Below are positions 1-10,978 of a stretch of DNA of 53,821 nt, piece after piece. Under the pieces are notes generated by a model. It made no database searches, was not told the origin of the DNA, and saw only the letters and a program-made list of their open reading frames with translations. Numbering within the stretch: the first letter of the stretch is position 1; each line of letters opens with the position of its first letter. Source of the stretch: Entamoeba histolytica HM-1:IMSS (taxonomy: Eukaryota > Evosea > Mastigamoebida > Endamoebidae); contig NW_001914908.1 of assembly GCF_000208925.1 (NCBI RefSeq), forward strand, positions 25,075-78,895, read 5' to 3'. Both the position numbers and the translations under genes were made by a program.

Positions 1-46
1 GGAATAAGGAAAAATATGAAAAGTCAAGAGAATAAAATAGTAAGAA

Positions 47-116
47 AATGAACTATTAAGAATGAGACTTAAAAGAAATAAAAAAGACTTTGAAAAGAAA
101 AATAAGAGAAAATTCA
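47..116 (+). promoter_or_regulatory. Entamoeba core promoter: GAAC box and initiator
   Basis: AATGAACT at 47-54 is an exact match to the Entamoeba GAAC element. AAAATTCA at 109-116 matches the initiator. The ATG of the first gene lies 25 bases further on. No clear TATA-like box was seen between them. The assignment rests on motif match and position only. Confidence 0.5.
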
Positions 117-140
117 TGGAAATGAAAAAGATCGTTGGAA

Positions 141-548
141 ATGTCCAAACCCTTCAATTATTTAAACTCAACTCAAGAATTAAAAAACACAATCAAAGAA
201 GAAGTGGTAATGTCAGTCTTTAAACCAGTTGAAACGTCATTGTATGAAGTAACAATTTATAATGAGCCAACTGTTATACATTCTACTCCAAGTCCGATGA
301 TAGAAATGTCAGAAAGTCGAGTTATAAAAACACCAAAAATTGTTAAAGCAATTATGCCAAAGAAAGGAAAGGGAAAAAGATTTTGGAGTCCTGAAGAAAA
401 GGCTTTTGCAATTGAGAAAGCAAAACTAATTGGATTGTCTAAAGCAGCACGAGTTCTTCAAAATGATTATTGTAATGTTTATGGTGATTTATCACCAAGT
501 ACTTTACAATATTGGGTTTCAAGAAATAAAGAAAGTGTTTCTCATTAA
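141..548 (+). CDS. Small helix-turn-helix-like protein, hypothetical
   Basis: The open frame reaches upstream to a TTG at 135, but the first in-frame ATG is at 141, giving 135 residues. The N-terminal half is low in features. Residues about 75-130 are basic and read like a homeodomain-like or psq/transposase-type helix-turn-helix: a KGKRFWSPEEK start, a helix with SKAARVLQ, and a second segment SPSTLQYWVSRNK. This pattern suggests DNA binding, but no specific family can be named. The stop codon TAA (546-548) is only a few bases from the 3' end of a minus-strand LINE, so the present C-terminus could have been made or shortened by that insertion. Beyond the LINE, an open frame of about 30 codons on the plus strand (about 5326-5416) could be a severed tail; this is speculative. 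The gene itself is probably real because composition and codon use fit its neighbours. Confidence 0.6.
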   Translation: MSKPFNYLNSTQELKNTIKEEVVMSVFKPVETSLYEVTIYNEPTVIHSTPSPMIEMSESRVIKTPKIVKAIMPKKGKGKRFWSPEEKAFAIEKAKLIGLSKAARVLQNDYCNVYGDLSPSTLQYWVSRNKESVSH

Positions 549-619
549 AAGTAAAGCAGTTAATTCAATGTTAATAGAATTATTTCTATTCTTCCTTCTT
601 CATTTGTGACTAAATAAGT

Positions 620-3600
620 TTATACTTCTTCTAGTAATTCTACAGAGTATGTGTGGTTGTGATTGAAGCAGTATTCTATGACATCCATCATGTTTTTAAT
701 TACAATGTTTTTTACTTCTTTCTCGATGTCAATTTCAATTTTTAATTCTTTAATTAATTTATTACTTTCTTTATTCATTAATCCATTGATTGAGATTACT
801 ACTGGATTTATTTTGACATCTTTTAATTTTTCTATTTTCATTAGAATATTCTTTAATTCCTTATACTTATTTCTTTTCTTCCAATACACTCAATTAATAT
901 TGTGATCAGCCACAATAGTCATATCAAATAATAAACAAGTTTTATTCTTTTTATCTAATACATATATGTCTGGTATTTTGTGATATTGTCATTCACTTTT
1001 ATGCATTATTTGTTTGTTCAATATCATTGTGATGTCTTTATATTTGAACATTGTTTCATATGGGGTTTTTATATTGATTATTTCCTGTATATTTTCTTAT
1101 TAATCCCTCCCATATTATAATGCCTATATGGTCATGTTTTTCCATTTGTGATTTTTATGATAAATACAAGATAGTAGAATGTGTTCTACTGTAGCTATCT
1201 TGTCTTTACATATTGTGGAGTATTTCAATCTTTCATTTTTCATTATTTTTGATTTTTTATACCCACAAAATATTGCACCATCTTGCATTTTAGTTAAATG
1301 GAGAAATACATTCTTTTTAATATTGAATGACTTCCATGCTTTCACTGTAGTAATTTTATCTACTCCTTTTGACTCGAACCATCTTCTGAAGTGTCCGCTT
1401 ATTTGATGGGACTTCCATTTTTTGATGTATTGGTCGGTCAATAATTTCTTTATTTCTACTACTACTTCTTTTTCTTTTTTATTTTCAATCCCTTCATTTA
1501 TTATTTCTTCTATTTTTGTTTCTGGGATTTTATGACCTAGGGCTTTTTTAATTCTATTCCATATTCCCTTCTTACTGTACCATCTTTCTAATATGTTATT
1601 TCCTATTTCACATTCTCTGGTACAGTAGTACATCACTGTTCTAATTAATTCAATAACATATTCGTCCCTTATATTTATTAATCCTTCACCCATTTCTTCT
1701 TGAGGGACATACAACCTATCTTTGGAGTTTCCGGCACCAATGTATTTTGCCTTTCTTAAATATTTTCTTATCTCCAAATCAATTTTATCTAGGTCAGTGA
1801 TTTTCCAATTTACAACTGATGCTGAATATCTGAAGATAGGGATTACTTCAGTGTTTATTCTAGTAATATATCTTCTATTACTACTTTCATCAGTGTTTAT
1901 TTCTTCCATCTTCTGATTCATTTTTTCTTTGATGGATTTACAATTGAAGGTATCTTCAATTTCGTCGGACTGCCATATTCCTAAGTATTTATACAAGTCC
2001 TCACCTTCAATGATTGGGATGTTTTGCATTCCATTTGGTATTTCTTTAATGTTTTTTAATACCATTCCTGACTTTTTCTCATTCATTTCCATCCCTATTC
2101 CACTTATTATTTCCTTAATTTCATTGTGGATTATTCCCATTTCTTCACTACTTTCCGTCATTATTCTCAAATCATCCATATATAAAGTGTGATTTGCTTT
2201 TGGGAATTTCTCTTCGATGATTTGAGAAATTACATTCATCTGAATGATGAAGAGTAGAGGGGATAAGGAATCACCTTGTAAAATTCATTTATTTAATTTA
2301 ATACATCCTAGATATTCATTAAATTTATAGCCGATGAATATCTTCCATCTAGTCATCATACTTTCAATCATGTTTATGATGACACCCTCTACATTAAAAT
2401 ATTTTAATGATTCAATTACCCATTCGTGGTTTACTGTGTCATATGCTTTTTTAATGTCATAATATGACTCCACATATTTTGGGTATTTTTCTTCTTTCTG
2501 CTGCTTCATCATATAACTATTAATTATTCCTTCTTTAGCAGCTAAAGATTGTAATTTACATCCCAATTGGTTGCTACTAATTTTAAATGATTCACAATTC
2601 ATGTTAAGTCTTCTGTGAATCTTTTCTTTTAATATTGAGGTAAATACTTTCATAATTACATTTGTACAACTGATAGGACGATAATTAGTGACGTCGTTCA
2701 TATCACTTTGTGGATTAATAAAGTTCTTCCACTTACCATGTCTAATGGGATGTTTTCGGGGAAGTTCAACCATTCATTAAAGATATTGAGAATGATTTCT
2801 CTTGATGATGACATCCTTTTCCAATAATACCCATATATAGTGTCTATTCCTGGTGCTTTCCAGTTACTTATTTTCATTATACTTAAATTTAATTCATTTA
2901 TTGTTATAATGACACTATCATAATTGATATATCTTTCATTCCACGAGGTGATTTGTTTTATTTTCCAATTATCTTTATTTAATATCACCTGTGTTTCATA
3001 TAACGATTTCCAATATTCTAAAGTAATATCGTTATTTGGGTATATTTCATTTTTTGGGTCTTTCTTCCTTATTCTAATTTTCTTGTTAGAATCAAACATG
3101 ATTTTATTTGTATTGATTCTGACCCTTTCATCTTTATTAAATTTAATTCTTTCTTTGATCATTGTCATCATATATTTTAGGTATTTTATTCTTTCTAGTG
3201 CTTTAACTTTTATTCCTTCTTCATCATGTTCTTTTAATTTCATGATGCACTTTATTCTGTACCATTTCCTTCCCTTGACCAAATCTTCTAGTCTATTAAT
3301 TTTCTTTAGTATTTCTTTTATTTCATCAAATTTATCTCTTATTATTTTATTTTGGAGATAGAGGTGCATAATCATTGAAATCCTCTTCATATCATCTTGC
3401 AGATCCTGCATTCTGCTTCCTGACCATACCCATCTATTATTAATTTCCGTTATTAGTCGGTCAGCTTCTTTTCTTTTCCAGTAGTAATTAATGTTTGCAC
3501 ATTTTTCTACTTTCATTTCTTTTACTTTATTGATGAGAGTGTTAAGGTATTCTTCATCAATTTCTGTAGAGTTATTCTTTAATATGATGTTTTTTATTAT

Positions 3601-3798
3601 TGAATCACACTCTACTCTTCCTTCTATTATATCATTTACTTTCATTTTAATGTATCGTTTAATGTTTTCTTTTATTTTATGTGACATTTTAATATATTTA
3701 ATATATTCTTTTTCAATATTGACATTGATGTTTGTCACTTTTATTATACTTTCTATTTGTTCCCATCTTAATTTCTTATATAATTTCTTATTTAACAA
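620..3798 (-). pseudogene. LINE ORF2: reverse transcriptase and endonuclease, broken
   Basis: ORF2 of the minus-strand LINE, in several blocks. The first (3798-2698) is the N-terminal region. The second (2773-2285) carries RT motifs NYRPISC and SYYDIKKAYDTVNHEW. The third (2239-1124) has YMDDLRIM and ends with a Cys/His segment CKDKIATVEHILLSC. The last (889-620, plus unlabelled codons upstream) holds the end of the endonuclease, whose PDIYVLD...LLFD core lies just upstream at about 910-980. Breaks: a frameshift near 2725 (shared with the other LINE copy), an in-frame TGA at 2285-2287 where the other copy has GGA before ILQGDSLS, a frame change after 1124, and a TGA near 890. It is non-functional as it stands. 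Confidence 0.85.
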
Positions 3799-3826
3799 AT
3801 TAATTCAAAACAATACATCACTTCAA

Positions 3827-5321
3827 TTAATTTTCTATTTCTTTGTTTTGTTGTATTTCTTGTCTGACTATCATCTCTTGTTTTTTGACAATCAGTGCTT
3901 TGCTTTTCTCTTCGATTTCCACTACTGTCTTTTTCATAGGAGTAGTTTCGTTCATCTCCATCGTTCCCGATGATGCTTTCCTCAGTACTGGTTGTGTATT
4001 TATCACAAGTGTCATCGTTTTCTTCTTCTCTAATTCCTTCTGTGAAATAAAATTTTCAATATCATCTTGTTGCTTTGATATTATTTGTTTTTGTGTCTCA
4101 TTTTCTTTTTGTGTGTTGTCTAATTCTTCTCTTGTTATTTCTGCAATTTCTTGGTTTTTAATTGCAATTTCTTGATATTCAGAGATTTGTTTTTCTTTAT
4201 CTCTTATTTCTTTCTTTAATTCTTCAGTGTTTTTTTCTATCATTTCAATCTTCTTCTCTAGTGTGTTTGCATTTTGTTCTAGTATCTTGTTTCTCTTTTT
4301 CAACTTTTCAATTTCTTCTTTCATTCCTTCATTTTCTTTTTCTATCTTCTTTTTATTAGCTTGGATACTTCGGATTTTTTCTTCTTTGTTATTTACTTCT
4401 GTGATTTTCTTTCCTTCTATCTCATTTATTTTTCCTTGTAATTTTAAATTTCTTTCTTCTAATTTTTCATTTTCTTTCTTCATTTCTTCATAATTCGTTT
4501 GAATCTTTCTATTTTGTGTTTTCATTTCTGTAATTTCTTCTTCAAATTCTTTTTTAACTATTTCTTTTGCTTTTTTCATCATTTCTTCTGAAATCGCTTG
4601 TTCTTCTTCCATTTTTTGCTTGATATTCTTTAACTTTTTCTTTTAATTCAGTAATTTGATTTTTCAGAGCAATTATTTCTTCTTTTTCTTTTTCTTCTTC
4701 TATCTTTTCTTCTTTATTTTTTGTTTCTTCTTGTATTTTCATTATACTTTCTTTGCTATTTATTATTCTTGCTATTTTACATCTATCATTCATTTCTTTA
4801 ATTGGGTTTTTGTTTTTAATTTCTGTTTCTATAGCCTTAATGTCTTTTTCCTCCCAATCTTTTGTTTTTTCTTTAAACTCTTCTTTCGTCTTTTCAATTA
4901 TCTTTTTCTTTTTAATTGAATATACTTCTTGAAGAATATCATACCATCTTTTTCTTTTACCTTCATATTTTTTTAGTATTTCTTCGTATTCTCCTTCATT
5001 CCATTCACTTGTTATTCCTTTTATTCTTTCTTGTTTATCATTTATTGTTATTCATTTATATTTGTTATTTGTATAATCTTTATTGTCATTGTATTTACCT
5101 TGTTTTTTATTTGTTTTTCTTTGAGTCTTTTGTCTTCTAAACCCTTTTTCCTTGGTGTATCGTTTACCTTTATTGTTATAATTGTTATGCCATTTATTGC
5201 TATTGACATTTCTTTTTTTGTTGTATGACCTTAGATTTCTATGTCTTGTTTGCTTTTCTTTACAAGACCCTAAGGTTTTACACAATAGCCATGGCATTAA
5301 AATTTGTTGTATTTCCTGCAT
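3827..5321 (-). pseudogene. LINE ORF1: basic coiled-coil protein, broken
   Basis: ORF1 of the minus-strand LINE. The span is about 498 codons, close to what I recall for Entamoeba LINE1 ORF1. The N-terminus (5321-5052) is rich in Lys, Asn and Arg, as expected for a nucleic-acid-binding protein. It is cut by a TGA at 5052-5054 where the other copy has TGG. The frame then continues to a frameshift in an A-run near 4612, followed by a long Glu/Lys/Ile heptad region (4612-3827) that is a clear coiled coil. The second LINE copy has lost almost all of the coiled-coil part. Confidence 0.8.
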
Positions 5322-5416
5322 TGGAAAAGGATCTCGAAAGCAATAATGAAATAAATAAAATAACTACAAAAGATGTTATTGGATACAAAAAATACCAAAT
5401 AAGTAGAATCATCTAA

Positions 5417-7157
5417 TAAACAAAAAACTAAAAATGGTGTTTTATTGTTTAATTAATATATTCAAATTGATAATAAAGATATTCATAAATACAGAATGTT
5501 TTGAATAAATATACTAAATGAAATATAAAAATTTAGAATATAAATTAAATGAACAATCATTTCTTTACTCTTTATATCATTTTAAATAATCACTTCCTTA
5601 AATAATAAATATGTCATATATTTTTTTTTAAATTTCGTGTTTTGTGGTATTTGATTTAATTTAAATATTCTTGTTTCAAAATTTCATCTATTATTATTTT
5701 TATTTATTAACTCTATTTAAATTTCATCTCATCATAATTGATATGGTTATTATTTTTATCAATTAAACTCTTTGAATGTTTTTATAATTTATGGTGTAAT
5801 GTTATATCAAAATAATAATAAAATAAATAACTGTTGTTAATTAGTTAACAAAGAATTATTAAATAGAATAATGTATATGAAATACAGAATGATAATGATG
5901 ATATTTGACCACTTTATTGTTCTTTCATCTTTTGATTCAATATTTGTATCATCATCAAATAACAAATAGTCACAAAGTATCGCATCAAATATTTAATTTC
6001 TAATCATATTAGTCATATAATACAATGTTATGATGAAACTAATAACAAAATAGGAAAGAAAAATAAAGTAATGAACAAGTTAATAGATTCATAAATAAGA
6101 ATTTAATACATTATACAATCACTAATAAAGAATGTTTAGTATGTATTGTGAAAGTTTATAATTTAATAAGTATAATTAGTATCTTATAATGATTTAATTG
6201 TAATTGTTATTCATTTTATAATGAAGGTATTGACTATCAAAAGATGAAAGTAATATTTTGTATTAAATGTTTTATGCTTATTAATAAAAAATAAATTGAA
6301 TATGAAATGGATAGGGGTTAATATAAAATAAACAATGACTTGTTTTTGAATTAATGACAAGATATTACCTCAATTAATTAACATGTAATTCAATAAAACA
6401 ATGAAAATCAATGAAAATGCATATCTTGCATAATAAACTACAAATTATTTGTAATAACAAATTAAAATATTGATATTCTAATATACCTAAGTTAGAAACA
6501 ACTAGTGCAATATTTATAAAAACATATTGAATACACTAAAATAACCATTTCTCATTATTCATAAGTTCTACTTATTAACATATCTAATTCTCATAATTTT
6601 TATTATCAGTACAGTATTAAAAATGACTGTTCACGACTATTAAGTCAAAGTATTGTAATTATAGTCTTAACCAATTTGACGTAATGATAAAAAGAATAAT
6701 AAATGAAATAAACAATATGTAAAACCATGAGCATATATATTGTTGTTAAGTAACATTTACAAAAGATCCATTCTTGATAATGAATATGTGCTATTAATTT
6801 GTATGTTAATGTTTGTCATATAATGAATAAAATAATTCAGGAAATAAAGGTACTTAAACACTGAGTTATGCTTTTATTGAACCAATATAATTTTCATTTG
6901 TTTGATTACTTTTGTCATCAGATAATTATCATCCATAGTTCAATTAAACTAATAAACAAGACTGAAACATCTTCTACTTTTTTTTGTTTCATTCTTCTTT
7001 TATCTCTTTTATATAAAGTAATTTGTATTGTTCTCTTTTCATTTTATTCAGTCTTCTGCTTTTTTGATATTATTTTACATTATCAATTCTCTTCACAATA
7101 TGATAGTTCTTCATGATGTTCAAAAAGAATCAAAAATACAATTAAAAACTCAATCAA
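5417..7157. other. Gene-free AT-rich spacer
   Basis: About 1.7 kb between the LINE and the 3' end of the helicase gene. It is extremely AT-rich, with no convincing coding frame, tRNA or structured element. A short Phe/Ile-rich open frame at 6868-7116 is most likely chance, since it has no support from composition or promoter motifs. Confidence 0.6.
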
Positions 7158-10091
7158 TCAAATATAAAGAGAAGCAGCAAAAATAATATCTCTCTTAATC
7201 AATGTAACCCCTTCTTCAAACTTCTTTGCTAAGTCTGGATTTCCCATAAATTTACTTGCATCAGTCATTTGAACTAAAAGTTCTTCTAATCTTCTCATTC
7301 CACGAATAATACTTCCTTCAAATAAATCACTTCCTTGAATTAGTTGAGCAAAAGTCATTCCATCACACCATGACTCAACAATTGGTAACATTGTTGGTCT
7401 GAATTGTTCAATATACTTATTAACATTAATATTCAATCGACAATCTGCCATAATATTTGCAATACGTGTGGCATTAGTAATAATAAGAGCAAAACTTTCT
7501 TCTAAATCTTTTGGAGGTTGAACTTGTTCTTTTGGTTTTTCATCTAATACAAAACATCCTAATAAAGCAGTTGCTTGTTTTGCATTTAATGTACTAAATA
7601 CTCCACTAAATAATAATTCTGTTAATAATAATTCATTTCCAGCAGAAAGTTCAGCAGCAACTCTTCCTTTAGTTTGAATGATATCATCTTCACTAACATA
7701 TCCTAATCTTTTTAATACTCTTCTCATTCCTCTTAATTCATCTTTTAATATAACATCTTTTGATTGAACAACAGTAGACCTTAATACACTAATTTCTTCT
7801 CGAATATTTTCTCTTTCAACAAACATATCAAATTCTTTTCTAGTAATATCATCCCATTGAACTTGATTCCATCTTTCTTTTAATTCTTTAATTTTTTTTA
7901 TTGATTCTATAACATTTTGATCATTAATTTTCATATCATTAATAGGATCTAATACAGGTAAGTTAAAGTCTGGATATTTCTTTTTAATTGCATTATTAAT
8001 TTTAAATAAAAATGTGTCTAAATTGTCTCTAACATTATCTGGTAATCCTAATCTTAATGTAGATACTTCTGAAATACAATCAATATTAAATGATGTAATT
8101 CCTGCATTTCCTCCTTTTCCTAATTCTCCTGGAGTTGGTTGTAATGCTCCTTTCTTTAATGAAACAATAACACTAACTGTCCCAACTTTTCTTTTTCTAT
8201 CTGCTAACACAGGTACCCAACCAAAATCAAATAACGTATTTTTATCTACAATATGAACTAACCTTCCATCAACTAAAAATGGTAATAAAACTGATTCTTT
8301 ATAAATAGCTTCATGAATATTTTCATTATGTTGGTCAATAGCTAATTTAAGATGATATAATGGTTTAACAATATCTTCTTGTGTGAAAATATATGTTTTT
8401 TCTTTTTCTTCTAATTCTTTTAACTTCTTTTGTAATTCAGGTAATTTATTATTTGTTTGGAATTGTCTAAATGATTTAGAAATTAATCCTTCTGGATCTG
8501 CTGCTTCTAGTTTCATTAAATTTAAAAGCATATTATATCCTAAATAAAATGATGATGTTAATGGATCTGCTTTTCCAAAAATCATATTTTTTAATACTGT
8601 TGGTTCTATTTTTTGATCTACCATTAAAATAACTGTTCCTTGATCATCTTTTCCTCTTCTTCCAGCTCTTCCACTCATTTGAATATACTCTCCTGGTCTA
8701 AGATATCTCGTTTCTTTTCCATCATATTTTTTTACATTAGTAAATACAACAGTTCTTGCTGGCATATTTAATCCCATAGCAAATGTTTCTGTTGCAAATA
8801 AACATTTTATTAATCCTTCTTGGAATAATATTTCAACTGTTTCTTTCATTATAGGTAATAATCCTGAATGATGCATTCCTACTCCTTTTAATAATAATGG
8901 AAGAAGTTCTGTTATTTGTTCTAATTTCCTATCTTCTGCATTTAAACATTGAATAGCATTATTAAAGATTTTTGCAATTATAGTTTTTTCATCGTCTGAA
9001 GTTAAATCCATTCTATTACATGTTTTTGCCATTACTTCAAGTTCTTTTCTATTAAATGAAAAGACTATAACTGGTGCAAGATTATTTTTCATAACCATTG
9101 TTATAATTTTAATAACATCAGGTTTATTATTCATTTGTTTTGATGTTGTTTTAATCCCAACTGCATCAAGTCCAAGTGAAGTTAATGCTTTATTAAATCC
9201 TTCTTCTCTAAATTTACATTCTTTATCAACAACTAAATAAATTCCATTTCCTCCTGCTGGAAAAAGATAATGACATAATGGAGTTGGTCTGTAGTCTGTA
9301 TAAACAACATGACATGCTTGTTTATGAATATTGGCTATCCAACTTGCAAATTCAAATGCATTTGGTATTGTTGCAGATAAAAATACATAATGTACAGTAT
9401 CTGGTAATAAAATAATTGATTCTTCCCAAACAACTCCTCGTTCTTTATCTCTCATATAATGAACTTCATCAAATATAACCCATGCTACTTCTCTCATAAC
9501 ATCATTCCCTCTATATAACATATTTCTAAGAATTTCTGTTGTCATAACAAGACATGATGCTTCTTCATTAATAGTAATATCTCCAGTTATTAATCCAACA
9601 TCTGTGAATTGCTCTTGAAGGTCTCTATATTTTTGATTAGATAATGCTTTAATAGGTGATGTATAAATTACTCTTTGATTATTTTTTAATGCACTAGCAA
9701 TTGCATATTCTGCAACTGCAGTCTTTCCTGCTGAAGTGTGTGCACTAACTAAAACACTTTCATTTTGACCAATACATGATACTGAAAGTCTTTGAAAATC
9801 ATCTAATGTAAATGGATATGTTTTAGCTGGTTCTGTTGGATATTGTGGATTTAGAGTTTGTTCTGTTGCTACTTGTCCATCTGGGACTGCAACTTCATGA
9901 GTACATCCTTGGTATTGTGCTTCAAGAATAGGTGTAGACTCTGGTCTTGGTAATAAATCTTTGTATTTATCTTCAATAATTTTTCTTCGTTTCATTAGAT
10001 ATTCATTAATTTCTTCTTCTTCTTTAGCCTCATCTTTATTTTGAGTTTCTGGTTGAAGAAAGTCAAACATATCATCGACATTAGAAGTCAT
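7158..10091 (-). CDS. MTR4: Mtr4/Dob1-type DExH-box RNA helicase
   Basis: 977 residues with an ATG start. Mtr4 is the nuclear 3'-5' RNA helicase that unwinds RNA and feeds the exosome, usually in TRAMP-like complexes. Visible motifs: motif I AHTSAGKT (117-124), motif II DEVH (208-211), SAT (239-241), the Mtr4 hallmark around HHSGLLPI (407-414), ATETFAMGLNMPAR (about 433-446) and motif VI QMSGRAGRRG (471-480). A coiled-coil/arch insertion with a KOW-like stretch lies at about 560-800. The C-terminus has the helical DSHCT-type region with WCDGMTF. Length is slightly below the yeast protein. An acidic N-terminal tail (EAKEEEEINE) precedes the core. Ski2 is the alternative, but the sequence around the helicase motifs and the short N-terminus fit Mtr4 better. 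No introns are needed. Confidence 0.93.
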   Translation of the reverse strand: MTSNVDDMFDFLQPETQNKDEAKEEEEINEYLMKRRKIIEDKYKDLLPRPESTPILEAQYQGCTHEVAVPDGQVATEQTLNPQYPTEPAKTYPFTLDDFQRLSVSCIGQNESVLVSAHTSAGKTAVAEYAIASALKNNQRVIYTSPIKALSNQKYRDLQEQFTDVGLITGDITINEEASCLVMTTEILRNMLYRGNDVMREVAWVIFDEVHYMRDKERGVVWEESIILLPDTVHYVFLSATIPNAFEFASWIANIHKQACHVVYTDYRPTPLCHYLFPAGGNGIYLVVDKECKFREEGFNKALTSLGLDAVGIKTTSKQMNNKPDVIKIITMVMKNNLAPVIVFSFNRKELEVMAKTCNRMDLTSDDEKTIIAKIFNNAIQCLNAEDRKLEQITELLPLLLKGVGMHHSGLLPIMKETVEILFQEGLIKCLFATETFAMGLNMPARTVVFTNVKKYDGKETRYLRPGEYIQMSGRAGRRGKDDQGTVILMVDQKIEPTVLKNMIFGKADPLTSSFYLGYNMLLNLMKLEAADPEGLISKSFRQFQTNNKLPELQKKLKELEEKEKTYIFTQEDIVKPLYHLKLAIDQHNENIHEAIYKESVLLPFLVDGRLVHIVDKNTLFDFGWVPVLADRKRKVGTVSVIVSLKKGALQPTPGELGKGGNAGITSFNIDCISEVSTLRLGLPDNVRDNLDTFLFKINNAIKKKYPDFNLPVLDPINDMKINDQNVIESIKKIKELKERWNQVQWDDITRKEFDMFVERENIREEISVLRSTVVQSKDVILKDELRGMRRVLKRLGYVSEDDIIQTKGRVAAELSAGNELLLTELLFSGVFSTLNAKQATALLGCFVLDEKPKEQVQPPKDLEESFALIITNATRIANIMADCRLNINVNKYIEQFRPTMLPIVESWCDGMTFAQLIQGSDLFEGSIIRGMRRLEELLVQMTDASKFMGNPDLAKKFEEGVTLIKRDIIFAASLYI

Positions 10092-10321
10092 GTTTTTACA
10101 AATTAAACCAAGTAGTTGATAGTTTATTGAATAAATAGGGTTTAAATTCCTTTGTATTATCTTTTTGTTTTGACACTTTCTTTAAATTATGTTATTGAAA
10201 AAAAAAAAGAAAGTAAAAAAGTAAAATGAATTAAAATAACTTTTATCTTTCCTCACTTATCAAAGAAAAAATTATACAAAACAGATTTGATTTTATGATT
10301 AGTTTAAAAAGGAAAGAACGT

Positions 10322-10663
10322 TCAAATTATTTCCACTGGATTAAATTCATCACTATCAAATGTATTTGTTGTTGGTTTTGGTGGAAAATGAGAATATGCT
10401 AATTGATGACTTCTAATAGGTGGTGGCTCTTCTTCTTCAATATCAATACTATTTAATTTATTTTTAATATTAATTAATCCTGGGTTTTCTGACCTATTTG
10501 GAGAGTCAGTAAATACTTGTGGTATTTCAGAATCACCAACTGATTGAGCTTGTTTCTTTTGATTATATTGAAGTGTTGTTTCACTAACAGATAATCGTTT
10601 TGAATTGATTACAAGATTTTTTGAGACTGAGACTGGTCCATTTTCCAATCCACTTTTATTCAT
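10322..10663 (-). CDS. Small hypothetical low-complexity protein
   Basis: 113 residues, ATG start, not recognised. The sequence is polar and probably mostly unstructured: a Ser/Asn-rich N-terminal half, an acidic DIEEEEPPP patch near residue 75, and a Pro-rich C-terminus with HFPPKP. There is no signal peptide or membrane segment. It lies between the helicase gene (same strand, 230 bp downstream) and Sec63 (divergent, 315 bp away). An isolated frame of this length with balanced codon use is likely real in such AT-rich DNA, but no function can be proposed. Confidence 0.6.
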   Translation of the reverse strand: MNKSGLENGPVSVSKNLVINSKRLSVSETTLQYNQKKQAQSVGDSEIPQVFTDSPNRSENPGLINIKNKLNSIDIEEEEPPPIRSHQLAYSHFPPKPTTNTFDSDEFNPVEII

Positions 10664-10978
10664 CCTTTAGATTTTTAGATTTTTTTTTTGATTATTTTCA
10701 AAATAAAGATCTTTTTCTTGTTATTGTAGATTAGTTTTTGCTTTAAAAACAAGTTTTTTCTTTCTACTACCATTTTATTCTTTAATGAATATTAAAGTAA
10801 CAAAGGATTTTAGTATAAACCCAACAATTTAAAATATCATTTTAATGTTAAATAATTCTATAATTGATAATTGAAAAAGAGATATGAAGAAAAGAAAGCG
10901 TGATAATTATAATAAACTTAATGATATTTCAAATTATAATATAAAATAATAAAACTTTAAAATAATTAATTCTTTGAT
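10664..10978. other. Divergent intergenic region
   Basis: 315 bp between the small unknown gene (minus) and Sec63 (plus). It should hold both promoters. It contains poly-T and poly-A tracts; no clear GAAC or initiator match was seen near either start. Confidence 0.4.

Larger units (their letters stand above)
553..5331 (-). mobile_element. EhLINE-type non-LTR retrotransposon, nearly full length, degenerate
   Basis: About 4.8 kb on the minus strand. Its 5' end is near 5331 and its 3' end near 553. Boundaries come from comparison with the second copy at 44.2-47.4 kb: both begin with CCTTTTCCAATGCAGG and both end near an ATTAAYTGCTTTA motif. In element order it encodes a basic then coiled-coil ORF1, an ORF2 with reverse transcriptase, a Cys/His motif and a PD...D endonuclease-like domain. 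This is the layout of Entamoeba LINE1 elements (R4/R2-like, with a restriction-enzyme-like endonuclease). Both frames carry stops and frameshifts, so the copy cannot act on its own. No perfect target-site duplication was found. Confidence 0.9.

Noticed and set aside
663..5228. Many Phe/Leu/Ser-rich open frames on the plus strand across the minus-strand LINE
   Set aside because: They are antisense shadows of ORF1 and ORF2; the minus strand carries the RT, Cys/His, endonuclease and coiled-coil motifs.
6868..7116. 82-residue open frame downstream of the helicase gene
   Set aside because: Hydrophobic, Phe/Ile-rich composition typical of chance frames in T-rich DNA; no promoter motif.
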